A stretch of DNA of 64,000 nt from Rhodovulum sp. ES.010 (GTDB lineage Bacteria > Pseudomonadota > Alphaproteobacteria > Rhodobacterales > Rhodobacteraceae): positions 3,636,501 to 3,700,500 of the forward strand of contig NZ_FSRS01000001.1 in the NCBI RefSeq assembly GCF_900142935.1, written 5' to 3'. Position numbers and translations under genes: made by a program. Below are positions 37,433 through 45,957 of this stretch, piece by piece. Position 1 is the stretch's first letter. Every line of letters begins with the position of its first letter. The notes under the pieces are model-generated. The model was not told the origin of the DNA, searched no databases, and was given only the letters and a program-made list of their open reading frames with translations.

Positions 37433-38839
37433 CGCAAGGCTCTGATCGGTTCCCAACTCCGGCAGTTGCGCCGGGACCATGGCCACACCCAGGCGGAGAT
37501 GGCGCGGCGGCTCAACATAAGCCCCGCCTATGTCAACCTGCTGGAGAACAACCAGCGCGCGCTGTCCGTCCCGGTGCTCATGGCGCTGAGCGAGGCGTAT
37601 GGCGTCGACATGCGCGAATTGCTGAGCGACCGCGATGCCGCGCGCCTGGCCGAATTGCGTTCGGCGGTCGCCGACCCGGCCTTCGCCAGGGACCGGCCCG
37701 ACTTGCCCGAACTGCGCGGAGCGGTGGACCATGCCCCCAGGCTTGCCGACCTGTTCCTGCACCTCTACCGCAGCCACCGCAGCGCGATGGAGAACCTGGC
37801 CCGTCTCGGCGGCGCCGGCTCGGCCGAGGATCTCCTCGTCACGTCGCCGGAGACGGCGATTCACGACTTCTTCCGTGACAATTCAAACTATTTCGACGCG
37901 CTCGAAGCCGCGGCCGAGGACATCCGTCACCAACTGGTCGGCGCGCCCGACGACATGTATGCGCTGCTCAAGCGTTACCTGCGGATGAAATGCCAGATCG
38001 ACGTCCGCCAGGTGGGGCTGGACGAAATGCCTGACAGCCTGCGCCTGTTCGACGCGAAGGCGGGCCAGGTGCTGTTGTCGGAGGCGCTGGATCACCCGAA
38101 CCGCATGTTCCAGCTGGCCCATGTGCTGGCGCTGGTGGAGCTTCCCCAGGTTCTCGACCGCCTGACCGACGACAGCGGCATCGAGAGCGAGGCCGCGCGG
38201 GCGCGCTGCCGGGTGGAGCTTGCCAACTACTTCGCGGCAGCGCTCCTGATGCCCTACGAGCCGTTCCTGGACCTGGCGGAGCAGACCGCCTACGATCTCG
38301 ACCGGCTGGGCGCAGCCTTCGGCACCAGCTTCGAACAGGTGGGGCACCGCCTCACCACGCTACAGCGCGACGGGGCGCGCGGCATCGGGTTCTTCCTCCT
38401 GCGGATCGACAAGGCCGGCAACGTCACAAAGCGGGTCAATGCGACGCCCTTCGCGCTGGCCGAGAAGGGCGGCTCCTGCCCGGTCTGGAATATCCACGAC
38501 GCGTTCTCCGCGCCCGATGTGATCCTGCCGCAACTGGTCGAGATGCCGGACGGCGCGCAGTTCTTCACGCTTAGCCGGACCACGCCGCGGCCGGTCTTCA
38601 GCCGCCACCAGCAGGCCAGCCGGCTTGTCGTCGCGCTGGGCTGCGAGCGGGGCGACGCGCACAAGCTGGGCTATGCGCGCGAGGTCAACCTGGACCGGGA
38701 CGGTGGCGCCGTGGCGCGCATCGGCATCGCCTGCCGGCTGTGCCCGCGCCAGGCGTGCGGCCATCGCGCCCATCAGCCCTTGCACATGAACCTGCCGATC
38801 GACGCGAATCGCCGCGGCCGGACGCGTTACGAGAGTTGA
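37430..38839 (+). CDS. XRE family regulator with ImmA/IrrE and DUF2083-like domains (ScfR/RamB type)
   Basis: 469 residues. N-terminal helix-turn-helix (LRQLRRDHGHTQAEMARRLN, PAYVNLLENNQRAL, about 5-62), a middle IrrE-like domain in which the zinc-protease HExxH is absent (about 180-300), and a C-terminal Cys-containing domain (CERGD, RIGIACRLCPRQACGHRA). This is the short-chain fatty acid/acetate metabolism regulator family. It is divergent from tctC, so it probably controls the carboxylate uptake and CoA-ligase operon in response to an acyl-CoA or metabolite; the effector is not known. Confidence 0.87.
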   Translation: MRKALIGSQLRQLRRDHGHTQAEMARRLNISPAYVNLLENNQRALSVPVLMALSEAYGVDMRELLSDRDAARLAELRSAVADPAFARDRPDLPELRGAVDHAPRLADLFLHLYRSHRSAMENLARLGGAGSAEDLLVTSPETAIHDFFRDNSNYFDALEAAAEDIRHQLVGAPDDMYALLKRYLRMKCQIDVRQVGLDEMPDSLRLFDAKAGQVLLSEALDHPNRMFQLAHVLALVELPQVLDRLTDDSGIESEAARARCRVELANYFAAALLMPYEPFLDLAEQTAYDLDRLGAAFGTSFEQVGHRLTTLQRDGARGIGFFLLRIDKAGNVTKRVNATPFALAEKGGSCPVWNIHDAFSAPDVILPQLVEMPDGAQFFTLSRTTPRPVFSRHQQASRLVVALGCERGDAHKLGYAREVNLDRDGGAVARIGIACRLCPRQACGHRAHQPLHMNLPIDANRRGRTRYES

Positions 38840-39149
38840 AGCGCCGCGCCCGCGGGGCCTGGTCGTCCGGCGTCGGCAACGTGCTCGGCCGGGCGGACCG
38901 ACATGCGGCCCGCCGGGAAAGACGAGCGGCGTCCGAGGCATGGCCGCCTTCTGTCAGTGCTTGGCCGGCGTCCGCGGTAAAGCCGCGCGCCGAATTATGG
39001 CGGATTTGTGGCGTTGTTCCGCTGCCGCCGGTTCTGTAAGGTTGCAGGGGGAGAGGTTGGGCTCAATTTCCCGGGGCCGTGCCGGGCCTTTCGGCACGAC
39101 AGTTTTTTTGAGGTGATCGTTTGAGTCCCACTTTTTGGGGGGTGGGGAA
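38840..39149 (+). other. 310-base intergenic region
   Basis: Lies between the ScfR/RamB-like gene and the glycosyltransferase cluster. The last 75 bases hold an intrinsic terminator-like hairpin and a G-rich run before the next start. The first 200 bases show no convincing gene. Confidence 0.6.
39078..39109 (+). terminator. Intrinsic terminator or leader attenuator
   Basis: Hairpin with 7-base arms CGTGCCG/CGGCACG and a 7-base loop, followed by ACAG and seven T residues. It is 240 bases after the regulator stop and only 41 bases before the next gene's ATG. It either ends read-through from the regulator or attenuates the downstream cluster. Confidence 0.7.
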
Positions 39150-41465
39150 ATGGCCAACAGGACGGATGCAGGGGCATCGCCGTCGGCGCCGGCGCAACCC
39201 GGAGACGACCAAGCAAGGGTGATGGAACTGCTGAACTCCGAGGCGTGGGAGAAACGCCTCGAGGAAGCGCGTGCCCGGCGTCGCCAGGCGCTCGCCGACA
39301 AGGAGTCCCGTAAACGGCACCTGCCGGGCGACCGGGCGACCGGGGCACGCACGGGGACGGTCGGTACCGCTTTCGATACTGAACGGCATGATCAGCCCGG
39401 AGCCGGGACCCGGACGGTCGGCCGCGAGGAGCATGGCCCAGCCCTTGGTCCGCTGACGGCTGGTCGCGTGCCGCAAGGCAGCCCGCGACCGCGCCCGCCC
39501 GAGGGGCGTGCGCGCGATGCCCAACCGCAGACCGGTGAACAGCCGCAAGACGCCCGCCCGGCCGGGCCGTGCCGGGCGTCCCTTCCGAAATCTCTTCCCG
39601 ATGGGCCGGCTCCCGCCGCGAGTGCGGGTCCGTCTGCCGACCCGACGCCGCCCCGGCTGGAGACGGCGCTGGCCCGGGCGCGGCGTGAATCGGCGGCGGC
39701 CGTCCCAAGCCCCGAGCAGGGGCGCGGCCGCAAGCAGCTTGTCGCCGCCGCGTTCGCTCTGGGGATTACGGTGGGTGTGGGCGCGATGCAGCTTCCGGCG
39801 CTCCTCGCGGGCCTCGGCACTTCCGCGCCGCCGGATCTGGCCGGCCTGCCGGAGCCGCGAAGCGGTTCGTCCGGGCCGGTGCCCGAGACCGGCCATGCGC
39901 CGTCGCCCGCCGGGCGTGCGCCAGCAAGCGGTGCCCTGCCGGCCCCTGCACCCGTCCATCCGGTCCGTGACATGCGGCCCGCCACCGGCGCAGCGCAGGG
40001 TGTGGGAGCGTTCGAGATCGCCGGGCTTGGCACTCCGTCGCCAGACGCGGCACCGCCCGGCGCCCCGTACGCCTCGATCCCGCGGGCCGCACCGGCGCGG
40101 CCGGGCCCCGGCGAGCGCCCCCTCGCCGTTGAGCATGCGCCCGAGATGCCGCAGGTGCCGGGCACGGCTCAGGCGCCGGCCGCCGACGCGGATTTCGGGG
40201 GCGTGAGGTTCAAGGCCATGGCACCTGCGGACATGTCGGCGAGCCTTGGGGAATTGCCCATGGCCGACTCGCGGCCGGAACTCGTGGTGGCGCTCTCGAC
40301 CAAGGGCGCGCCGGCCGAGGAATGGGGCGCCGGTCCCGCGGCGCCGCGCCCGGTCGCGCCCCGCGTGACGACCGCCTCGGAACGGCCAGTTGCCCCCATG
40401 GCGGCGCCTGCCGAACCGACGCTCATCGCGGCCCTGGCCGCGCCGCCGGCCCGCGCAACGGCCGCCGCGCGCCCTGTTGCCATGCCGCCGGAGCCGGGGC
40501 CGGAGGCGCGCGCGCGGGCCGGGACGAGGTCGCCGCGCCATGCTGCCGCGCTGCGGCCGGAACTGGCGCCCGTGCCGGCATTCGTCGGCGTCACGGCCCG
40601 GCCTGTTCCTTCGGAGGCTCCGCCCGTGCGGTCCCCGGCCGGGGACCGCCCTGCGGTGCTCTTTACCGGCGACGGCGCTTCCGCCCACCTTGCGCCGCGC
40701 GCCGTGCGTCCCGCGCCGGTCGCCGCGATCATGCCGCCCGCGGTCCCGGCAGAGGCGTCGGCCCGCGGCATCAGGGTCGCCCCCCTCGCGGCGATCGCTC
40801 GACCCGACGTGGCGCGCGCGCCGGTCGTCCCCGGCGTGGCGACCCCGATGGGGCTTGTCCGGCCGGCGCGCCTCGACCGGCCGGCGCTCGCGCCGGTATC
40901 GCCGCCAATGGCGCCTGCCGCGGGCGAGCGCCTTGCCATTGCGCTGCCGGGTCCCGAGGCGCCGCCTTTCGCTGCCGTGCGTCCCGTCGTCCCGGACGGC
41001 CGCCTGGGGTCCGACCACCCGCTGGCCGGTGCCGCCGCCGTCCCGCCAGAGCGCCTGCCGCCGCCGGTGCCACCGGCGACGGTTCAGCTTTACGTTCCCA
41101 GCACGGTGCCTGAGGACACCGTATCAAGGATCGCCGGAAACCTGAGCGCTGCGGGCTTCGACATGCGTGAGCCGGCGCGGGTCGGCTTCGATGTCGCGCG
41201 GACGAATGTGCGCTACTATTTTCGCTCCGATGCCGAGGCCGCGGCCGCGCTGGCCGACCGAGTCGATGGAATCGCGCGCGACTTCAGCGGTGCGAACCGG
41301 CGGCCGCCGCCGGGACGGCTGGAGCTTTGGGTCGCGGGCGACGGGACAGGGGCGGTGCGCGCCACGCCCACGGCCCGCCGCGCCGCGGGTCCGACACGAG
41401 AGCAGATCGCCGCGCGCCTCCGGCAGCAGGTCGTTCAGAAACTCAGGGCGGCGGGCAGCCAATGA
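39150..41465 (+). CDS. Pro/Ala-rich single-pass membrane protein with LytR-C-like C-terminal domain
   Basis: 771 residues. A charged cytoplasmic N-terminus (EAWEKRLEEARARRRQALAD) precedes one membrane helix near 194-215 (VAAAFALGITVGVGAMQLPA). A Pro/Ala/Arg-rich low-complexity stalk of over 400 residues follows. The end folds as a small domain about 643-730 (ATVQLYVPSTVPEDTVSRIA, NVRYYFRSDAEAAAALAD) resembling LytR-C or SPOR-like envelope domains. The rest has no recognised homology. First gene of a five-gene glycosyltransferase cluster, suggesting an envelope scaffold or chain-length role; this is inference. Confidence 0.72.
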   Translation: MANRTDAGASPSAPAQPGDDQARVMELLNSEAWEKRLEEARARRRQALADKESRKRHLPGDRATGARTGTVGTAFDTERHDQPGAGTRTVGREEHGPALGPLTAGRVPQGSPRPRPPEGRARDAQPQTGEQPQDARPAGPCRASLPKSLPDGPAPAASAGPSADPTPPRLETALARARRESAAAVPSPEQGRGRKQLVAAAFALGITVGVGAMQLPALLAGLGTSAPPDLAGLPEPRSGSSGPVPETGHAPSPAGRAPASGALPAPAPVHPVRDMRPATGAAQGVGAFEIAGLGTPSPDAAPPGAPYASIPRAAPARPGPGERPLAVEHAPEMPQVPGTAQAPAADADFGGVRFKAMAPADMSASLGELPMADSRPELVVALSTKGAPAEEWGAGPAAPRPVAPRVTTASERPVAPMAAPAEPTLIAALAAPPARATAAARPVAMPPEPGPEARARAGTRSPRHAAALRPELAPVPAFVGVTARPVPSEAPPVRSPAGDRPAVLFTGDGASAHLAPRAVRPAPVAAIMPPAVPAEASARGIRVAPLAAIARPDVARAPVVPGVATPMGLVRPARLDRPALAPVSPPMAPAAGERLAIALPGPEAPPFAAVRPVVPDGRLGSDHPLAGAAAVPPERLPPPVPPATVQLYVPSTVPEDTVSRIAGNLSAAGFDMREPARVGFDVARTNVRYYFRSDAEAAAALADRVDGIARDFSGANRRPPPGRLELWVAGDGTGAVRATPTARRAAGPTREQIAARLRQQVVQKLRAAGSQ

Positions 41466-41516
41466 CGCGCATCCTGCATACCGTTTCGGGCGGCGGCCTT
41501 TCGCGGGAGGATGCGC

Positions 41517-41840
41517 ATGCCCGATAGGAGACTGGTCGCCATCGTTACCGGGCTGATGCTGGTCATGGGCGGGCTCGGCGCCGGCGCCGAGCCGACGCTG
41601 CAGCAGTTGCGGACCATCGACAGCCTGCTCACGCGCAACGACACCGCGGGGCTTCTGGACTACCTGCTGGAAAACCCCCAGGTCATGGCAGGCGACGACG
41701 AACTCGGCAGGGAATTGAGGCAGTTCGTCTCCGACGCCAGCAATGGCCGGCTGCGGGTCGACTACGTGTCGCCAACCGCGCCGGGCCAGGCCGCTGCCGT
41801 CGTCGGCCGGAGCGCCGGCGCGGCGCCGGGAACCTACTGA
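41517..41840 (+). CDS. Small secreted protein of unknown function
   Basis: 107 residues with an N-terminal signal (MPDRRLVAIVTGLMLVMGGL, likely cleavage before AEPTL). The mature part is helical (LQQLRTIDSLLTRNDTAGLL, LGRELRQFVSD). GGGAGG touches the first ATG but stands six bases from the second, which is chosen. It lies between the Pro/Ala-rich membrane protein and the first glycosyltransferase. No family recognised. Confidence 0.68.
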   Translation: MPDRRLVAIVTGLMLVMGGLGAGAEPTLQQLRTIDSLLTRNDTAGLLDYLLENPQVMAGDDELGRELRQFVSDASNGRLRVDYVSPTAPGQAAAVVGRSAGAAPGTY

Positions 41841-41845
41841 GCCCC

Positions 41846-42937
41846 GTGCCGGACCTTCGCCCGCCCGATCGCGCCGCGCTGCCCCGTGTCGCCTACGTCA
41901 TCGACCCGCGCTTTGCCGGGGGCACCTCGGCGGCGGTCGCGGCGGAATTGCGCGTCGCCGCGCGCCACGCGTGCGTCACGGTCCATGCGCGCGCCTCGGC
42001 GATGTTCGGCCCCGGCCGGCACGTCGCCCCCAGCCTGCGGGCCGCGCTTGACGACCTTGGTCTGCCGTTGACCTGGGACGCGGGCGAGATCGCGGCAGAC
42101 ATCGTCATCCTGCACAACCCGGCCTTCCTGAAGCACCAGTCGCACCTGGGCGCCCGGATCGTGGCGCGGCACCTGATCGTGGTCGCGCACGAGAACTTTC
42201 TGCGGCCGGGCGGGGCCGAAGGTTTCGACGTCGGCGGCTGTCTTTCGGTGATCGACCGCGCCTCGCTTGCGGTGAGAAAATCCATCGCGCCGGTGTCCGG
42301 CCACAACCGTGCGACCGCGACCGACTGGCTGGCGGCCAGCCGGCCGCTCGGGGCGTGGGATGTGCTGGCGGACGACTGGTTCAACATATGCGACATGCCG
42401 CGGGTCGCCCCGACGGCGGCGCCGCGCGACCGTCGCGGCCGTCATTCCCGCCCGGGGTTCGAGAAATTCCCCCCGCTTGAGGCGCTCGACCATTGCTTTC
42501 CGTCCCATGCCGAGGCCAACGTGCTGCTCGGGGCGGATATGCTGATCGCCTCGGGGCTGGCGCGGCCGCATTGGCAGATGCTGCCCTTCGGTGCGCTCGA
42601 CGTTGGGACGTATTTCGGAATGATCGATTTTCTGGTGTATTTCACGGCTCCCACCTGGCGCGAAAGCTTCGGGCGCGTGATCGCCGAGGCGCTGGCAGCG
42701 GGCAAGGTCGTTCTGACCGATCCCGAGACCGCCGCGCCGTTCGGCAAGGGCGTCCTCGCCTGCGCGCCGGCGGAAGTGGATGCGGCGATCGCCCGCCTCG
42801 TCGCGAGCGCGCCGGCCTATGCGGCCCAGGCGCGCGCCGGGCAGGCGGCGCTGGATGCGTTTTCAGCCGGGGCGTTCGAAGCGCGGTTCGCGGCCGTGCT
42901 TGCCGCGGGTGGGGACGCTGCGCGGGAGGCGGCATGA
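41846..42937 (+). CDS. Glycosyltransferase, GT-B fold (GT4-like)
   Basis: 363 residues from a GTG start five bases after the preceding stop. The N-terminal half has a Rossmann start (RVAYVIDPRFAGGTSAAVAAE) with the glycine-rich acceptor loop. The C-terminal half has the GT4-type region FLVYFTAPTWRESFGRVIAE, including the Glu of the EX7E motif. The sugar donor and acceptor are unknown. Its stop overlaps the next gene by ATGA. Confidence 0.78.
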   Translation: MPDLRPPDRAALPRVAYVIDPRFAGGTSAAVAAELRVAARHACVTVHARASAMFGPGRHVAPSLRAALDDLGLPLTWDAGEIAADIVILHNPAFLKHQSHLGARIVARHLIVVAHENFLRPGGAEGFDVGGCLSVIDRASLAVRKSIAPVSGHNRATATDWLAASRPLGAWDVLADDWFNICDMPRVAPTAAPRDRRGRHSRPGFEKFPPLEALDHCFPSHAEANVLLGADMLIASGLARPHWQMLPFGALDVGTYFGMIDFLVYFTAPTWRESFGRVIAEALAAGKVVLTDPETAAPFGKGVLACAPAEVDAAIARLVASAPAYAAQARAGQAALDAFSAGAFEARFAAVLAAGGDAAREAA

Positions 42938-45012
42938 TCCTCGTCGAAGCGGGCCGCCGCGATCTGCGCGGCCTGGACGCGCAGCTTACCTTCGCGGCCC
43001 AACTGGCCGCCCGCGGGCATTGCGTGGCGCTCGATGCCGCCGGCCTGCCTGGCGCGCTCGACCGGGGGCGCACCTACGAGGCCGCCCCCTTCCTCGTCGA
43101 TTCCGAGGATCTGTCGGTCGAGGCGCTGTTCCTGCTTGGCGCGGAGGACATCGAGGAGGCGGCGCTCGCCGCGCTGCGCAACCGCGCGCTCGCCGATGCT
43201 GTGCCCGTCGTCGCCATCGGCCGGTTCGAGGATCACCAGGGCTATCTCGGCGCGCGCGCGCGGATCGCCTATGCGTTGGGGCGTGAGCCGCGGATGTTCG
43301 ACCTGTCCGAGAGCCAGCCGCGCCCGCTGGTCGCCCGCGCGGCGACGCCGCTGGTGGCCGAGCTTGCGCCGCGCCCGCGGCCGCTGGGGGCGGTTCCGGT
43401 CCTGACCGTGGCGCTCGGCGCAAAGGCGCTCGACAAGGGCGATGTGCTGGGATGCTTCGCCGCGATGTCCCATCGCGCCGGGGTCAGGCTTCGGATCATC
43501 GCGAATGCCAAGCAGAAAGAGCGCGTTAAGGCCTCGCGCCACCACGACCTGCCGGTCGTGACCTTCACCGATCTGTCGCCGGTCACGCTGGCCGCCCGCA
43601 CCGATGTCTTCGCGGTTTACGGCCAGGGCGTTCCGGGCGAGCGCATGGCCGCGCTGTCCGTCTGCCTGCTGGGCGCGGGCGGTGTGGTGGTCGATTGCAC
43701 GGAGGACGGCGCGTTCCTTGCGCTGGGGGCCCCGGCGCTGCGTGGACCGGTCGACCCGGCGGCGCTGGAAGCCTATCTGACCGACACCGTCCTTGTGAAC
43801 CTTGGCCCAATCGGCGCGCAACTCGCGGCGTCGCCCTGGATCGCCGGGGCCGACATCGCCCGTCTGGAGGCAGCCGCCGGGCTTGCCTCCGGATCGGCGG
43901 CCCCGGCGCGGGGCAGGGCTGCGCGCGCGCGCGGGCGCACCGTGTTCATGCCGACGAACGGCGTGGGGCTTGGCCATGCCCAGCGTTGCTCGGTGATCGC
44001 CGACGCGACGGAGACCTCCGAGCGCCCGGTCTTCGCCGCGTTCCCCTCCTGCGTGCCGATGATCCGCGATCGCGGTTTCGATTGCCTGCCCCTGGTGCAG
44101 AAAAGCGGCGATCACCCGCAGCCCTATGCCAATGACGTGCTGACCTACCTGCGGCTGGGGCGTCTGCTTGGGAGGGCCGACAGGCTGGTCTTCGACGGCG
44201 GCTACGTGTTCGACTCGATCTTCCGCACCGTTCTGGAGCGCGGCACCCGCGCGATATGGATCAGGCGGGGGCTATGGCCGGAGGGCGACGCCAGCAAGGA
44301 GGCGCTCGACCGAGAGCGCATCTTCGAACGGGTCATCGTGCCCTCGGAAGCTTTCCCGGAACTCAACGACGTCTACAGCCAGACGCCGCGGGTCCGTAAC
44401 GTGGGGCCGATCCTGCGCCAGCGAGAGCAAACCGAAGAGGAATGCGCGGCGCTGCGGGCGCGTGTGGCGGCTCATCTCGGGCAGCCCTTCGAACGTCTGG
44501 TGGTGTCGATGCTGGGCGGCGGCGTCGCTTCCGACCGCAGCGCCCAGTTGCAGGCGATCTCCGGGCTTTTGGCGGGGCGGACAGACACGCTGCATCTCGT
44601 CGTGGTCTGGCCTGGAGCACTGGTCGATCCGGCGTTGCATGCGTGGCCGAACACCCGCGTCGTGCAGACTTACGAGGCGCTGTCGCTCTGCCTCGCGGCC
44701 GACCTCGTGACCTCGGCCGCGGGCTATAATTCGGTGCACGAGGTGCTTTATCACGCGATCCCGGCGATCCTTATCCCGCAAAGCGCGCCCTATCTCGACG
44801 ATCAGACCCGGCGGGCAGAGGCGCTGGCGAGCCGCGGCTTGGCCGAGATGATCGAGGCCGGCGATCTGTTGCGGCTCTCGTCGGTTTTGACGGAGTGCCT
44901 GGAGGGCGGGGGGGCGTGCCGCCTGCGGGCCTCGCTGGCCGGGGCGGACCTGCCCGCGCCGGGCGCGGCCGAGGCCGCGCGCCTGATCGCCGAAGTGGGG
45001 GAGGAGAACTGA
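42934..45012 (+). CDS. Double-length glycosyltransferase with C-terminal MurG-like domain
   Basis: 692 residues. The C-terminal half (about 330-692) has MurG/GT28 features: a PTNGVGLGHAQRCSVIADAT donor-side loop and SAAGYNSVHEVLYHAIPAIL with the nucleotide-sugar binding segment. The N-terminal half (1-330) is another alpha/beta domain with GT-B-like spacing (TVALGAKALDKGDVLG, TDVFAVYGQGVPGERMAALS) but no clear catalytic motif, so it may be a fused, perhaps degenerate, transferase. Coupled on both sides by overlaps (ATGA and TGATG). It could modify a surface glycan; no lipid-flippase or polymerase is nearby. Confidence 0.75.
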   Translation: MILVEAGRRDLRGLDAQLTFAAQLAARGHCVALDAAGLPGALDRGRTYEAAPFLVDSEDLSVEALFLLGAEDIEEAALAALRNRALADAVPVVAIGRFEDHQGYLGARARIAYALGREPRMFDLSESQPRPLVARAATPLVAELAPRPRPLGAVPVLTVALGAKALDKGDVLGCFAAMSHRAGVRLRIIANAKQKERVKASRHHDLPVVTFTDLSPVTLAARTDVFAVYGQGVPGERMAALSVCLLGAGGVVVDCTEDGAFLALGAPALRGPVDPAALEAYLTDTVLVNLGPIGAQLAASPWIAGADIARLEAAAGLASGSAAPARGRAARARGRTVFMPTNGVGLGHAQRCSVIADATETSERPVFAAFPSCVPMIRDRGFDCLPLVQKSGDHPQPYANDVLTYLRLGRLLGRADRLVFDGGYVFDSIFRTVLERGTRAIWIRRGLWPEGDASKEALDRERIFERVIVPSEAFPELNDVYSQTPRVRNVGPILRQREQTEEECAALRARVAAHLGQPFERLVVSMLGGGVASDRSAQLQAISGLLAGRTDTLHLVVVWPGALVDPALHAWPNTRVVQTYEALSLCLAADLVTSAAGYNSVHEVLYHAIPAILIPQSAPYLDDQTRRAEALASRGLAEMIEAGDLLRLSSVLTECLEGGGACRLRASLAGADLPAPGAAEAARLIAEVGEEN

Positions 45013-45452
45013 TGGACCGGGTATGGAGCGCGATCGTCGGCCGGATCACCCCGGCCCGCCCGGTGGAGCTCGACGCGGTGATCCGCGGCGATGCCGCGCC
45101 CCGACCGCGCGGCGCGATGCTTGCCCCCGCCCCCGCCCCCGCCCCCGCCGTGCCGGTCTCTGCGGCGCTTTGGCGGCAGGAGGACGAGACGCTGTCGCGC
45201 ATCGGCATCCGCATCACGGCGCCGCTCGACGACCCGGCCCGGGCGGCGCTGCATCTGGCCTCGGCCGTGATCGAGCGCCGGGTGATCCCCATCATCCTGA
45301 GCCGTCTCGACCATTCGGGCTTCGAACGTTTCGGGTTCCGGGTCGAACGGGTGCCGGACGGCGCGGGCGCGGCGGCCGTCGAGGCCGAACTCCGGAAGTT
45401 CTGGAACCTCGCCATCATCGTCGACGGGGGCGACATCGGCCGGCTGGGCTAG
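45012..45452 (+). CDS. Unknown protein closing the glycosyltransferase cluster
   Basis: 146 residues. A short AP repeat (about 38-47) encoded by a GCCCCC hexamer run links an N-terminal segment (MDRVWSAIVGRITPARPVEL) to a C-terminal alpha/beta domain (LHLASAVIERRVIPIILSRL, ERFGFRVERVPDG, FWNLAIIVDGG). Its ATG overlaps the previous stop (TGATG). No known family recognised. Confidence 0.68.
   Translation: MDRVWSAIVGRITPARPVELDAVIRGDAAPRPRGAMLAPAPAPAPAVPVSAALWRQEDETLSRIGIRITAPLDDPARAALHLASAVIERRVIPIILSRLDHSGFERFGFRVERVPDGAGAAAVEAELRKFWNLAIIVDGGDIGRLG
45123..45146 (+). repeat. Hexanucleotide repeat (GCCCCC)4 in coding sequence
   Basis: Four perfect copies of GCCCCC, in frame and coding for Ala-Pro. 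A change of copy number would add or remove two residues without a frameshift. Confidence 0.8.
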
Positions 45453-45804
45453 CAGCGGGCAGGGGCGGCGGCCGGGCACGTCTGTGCGATCCGGTTCCCG
45501 TCCGATTCAGGAGTTACGCAAAGTACCTTCTTCCACCGACGTCGCCTCGCCTGCCATACCGGCCGCGATCCGAACCCGTCACCCTCCAAGACCGAGAGAG
45601 GACCGCGCGGTGGCGTCGGGGGTGCGCGATCGCCAAAGGAACCGGCCCTTGCGTCGCCGGTCACCTGTTCCATGCCGACAGCCCAAGCCCGGGGCCGACG
45701 GCTTGAGGAGGTGCGACGAATATGGCGGTATGCGCTGGCAATTCACGCAAGCACCTCGGCCCATGGTGTGCCATATACTGTGACGCGCTGTGCCGAACAG
45801 ACAT
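45453..45804. other. 352-base intergenic region before tRNA-Leu
   Basis: No gene is supported. TATACT at 45774-45779 could be a -10 box for the tRNA, but no good -35 is seen at the right spacing. A 34-codon reading frame from 45722 runs into the tRNA and is not credible. Confidence 0.5.
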
Positions 45805-45891
45805 GCGGGTGTGGCGAAACTGGTAAACGCACGAGACTTAAAATCTTGCGCCGTCAATGGCTTACGGGTTCGAGTCCCGTCACCCGCACCA
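45805..45891 (+). tRNA. tRNA-Leu (UAA anticodon), CCA encoded
   Basis: 87 bases. Acceptor stem GCGGGTG/CACCCGC, anticodon stem CGAGA/TCTTG with loop CTTAAAA (anticodon TAA at 45839-45841), a long class II variable arm, T-arm ACGGG-TTCGAGT-CCCGT and a genome-encoded CCA end. Reads UUA codons, which are rare in this GC-rich genome. Confidence 0.97.
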
Positions 45892-45957
45892 CCTCTTGCA
45901 GGCCCTGCAGTCCCCTGACATATCCTGCCGGGGGGGGGCCATAACGGCCCCGCGCGC

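Noticed and set aside
45722..45826. 34-codon reading frame upstream of tRNA-Leu with a GGAGG run
   Set aside because: It runs into the tRNA and has no family resemblance; likely chance.
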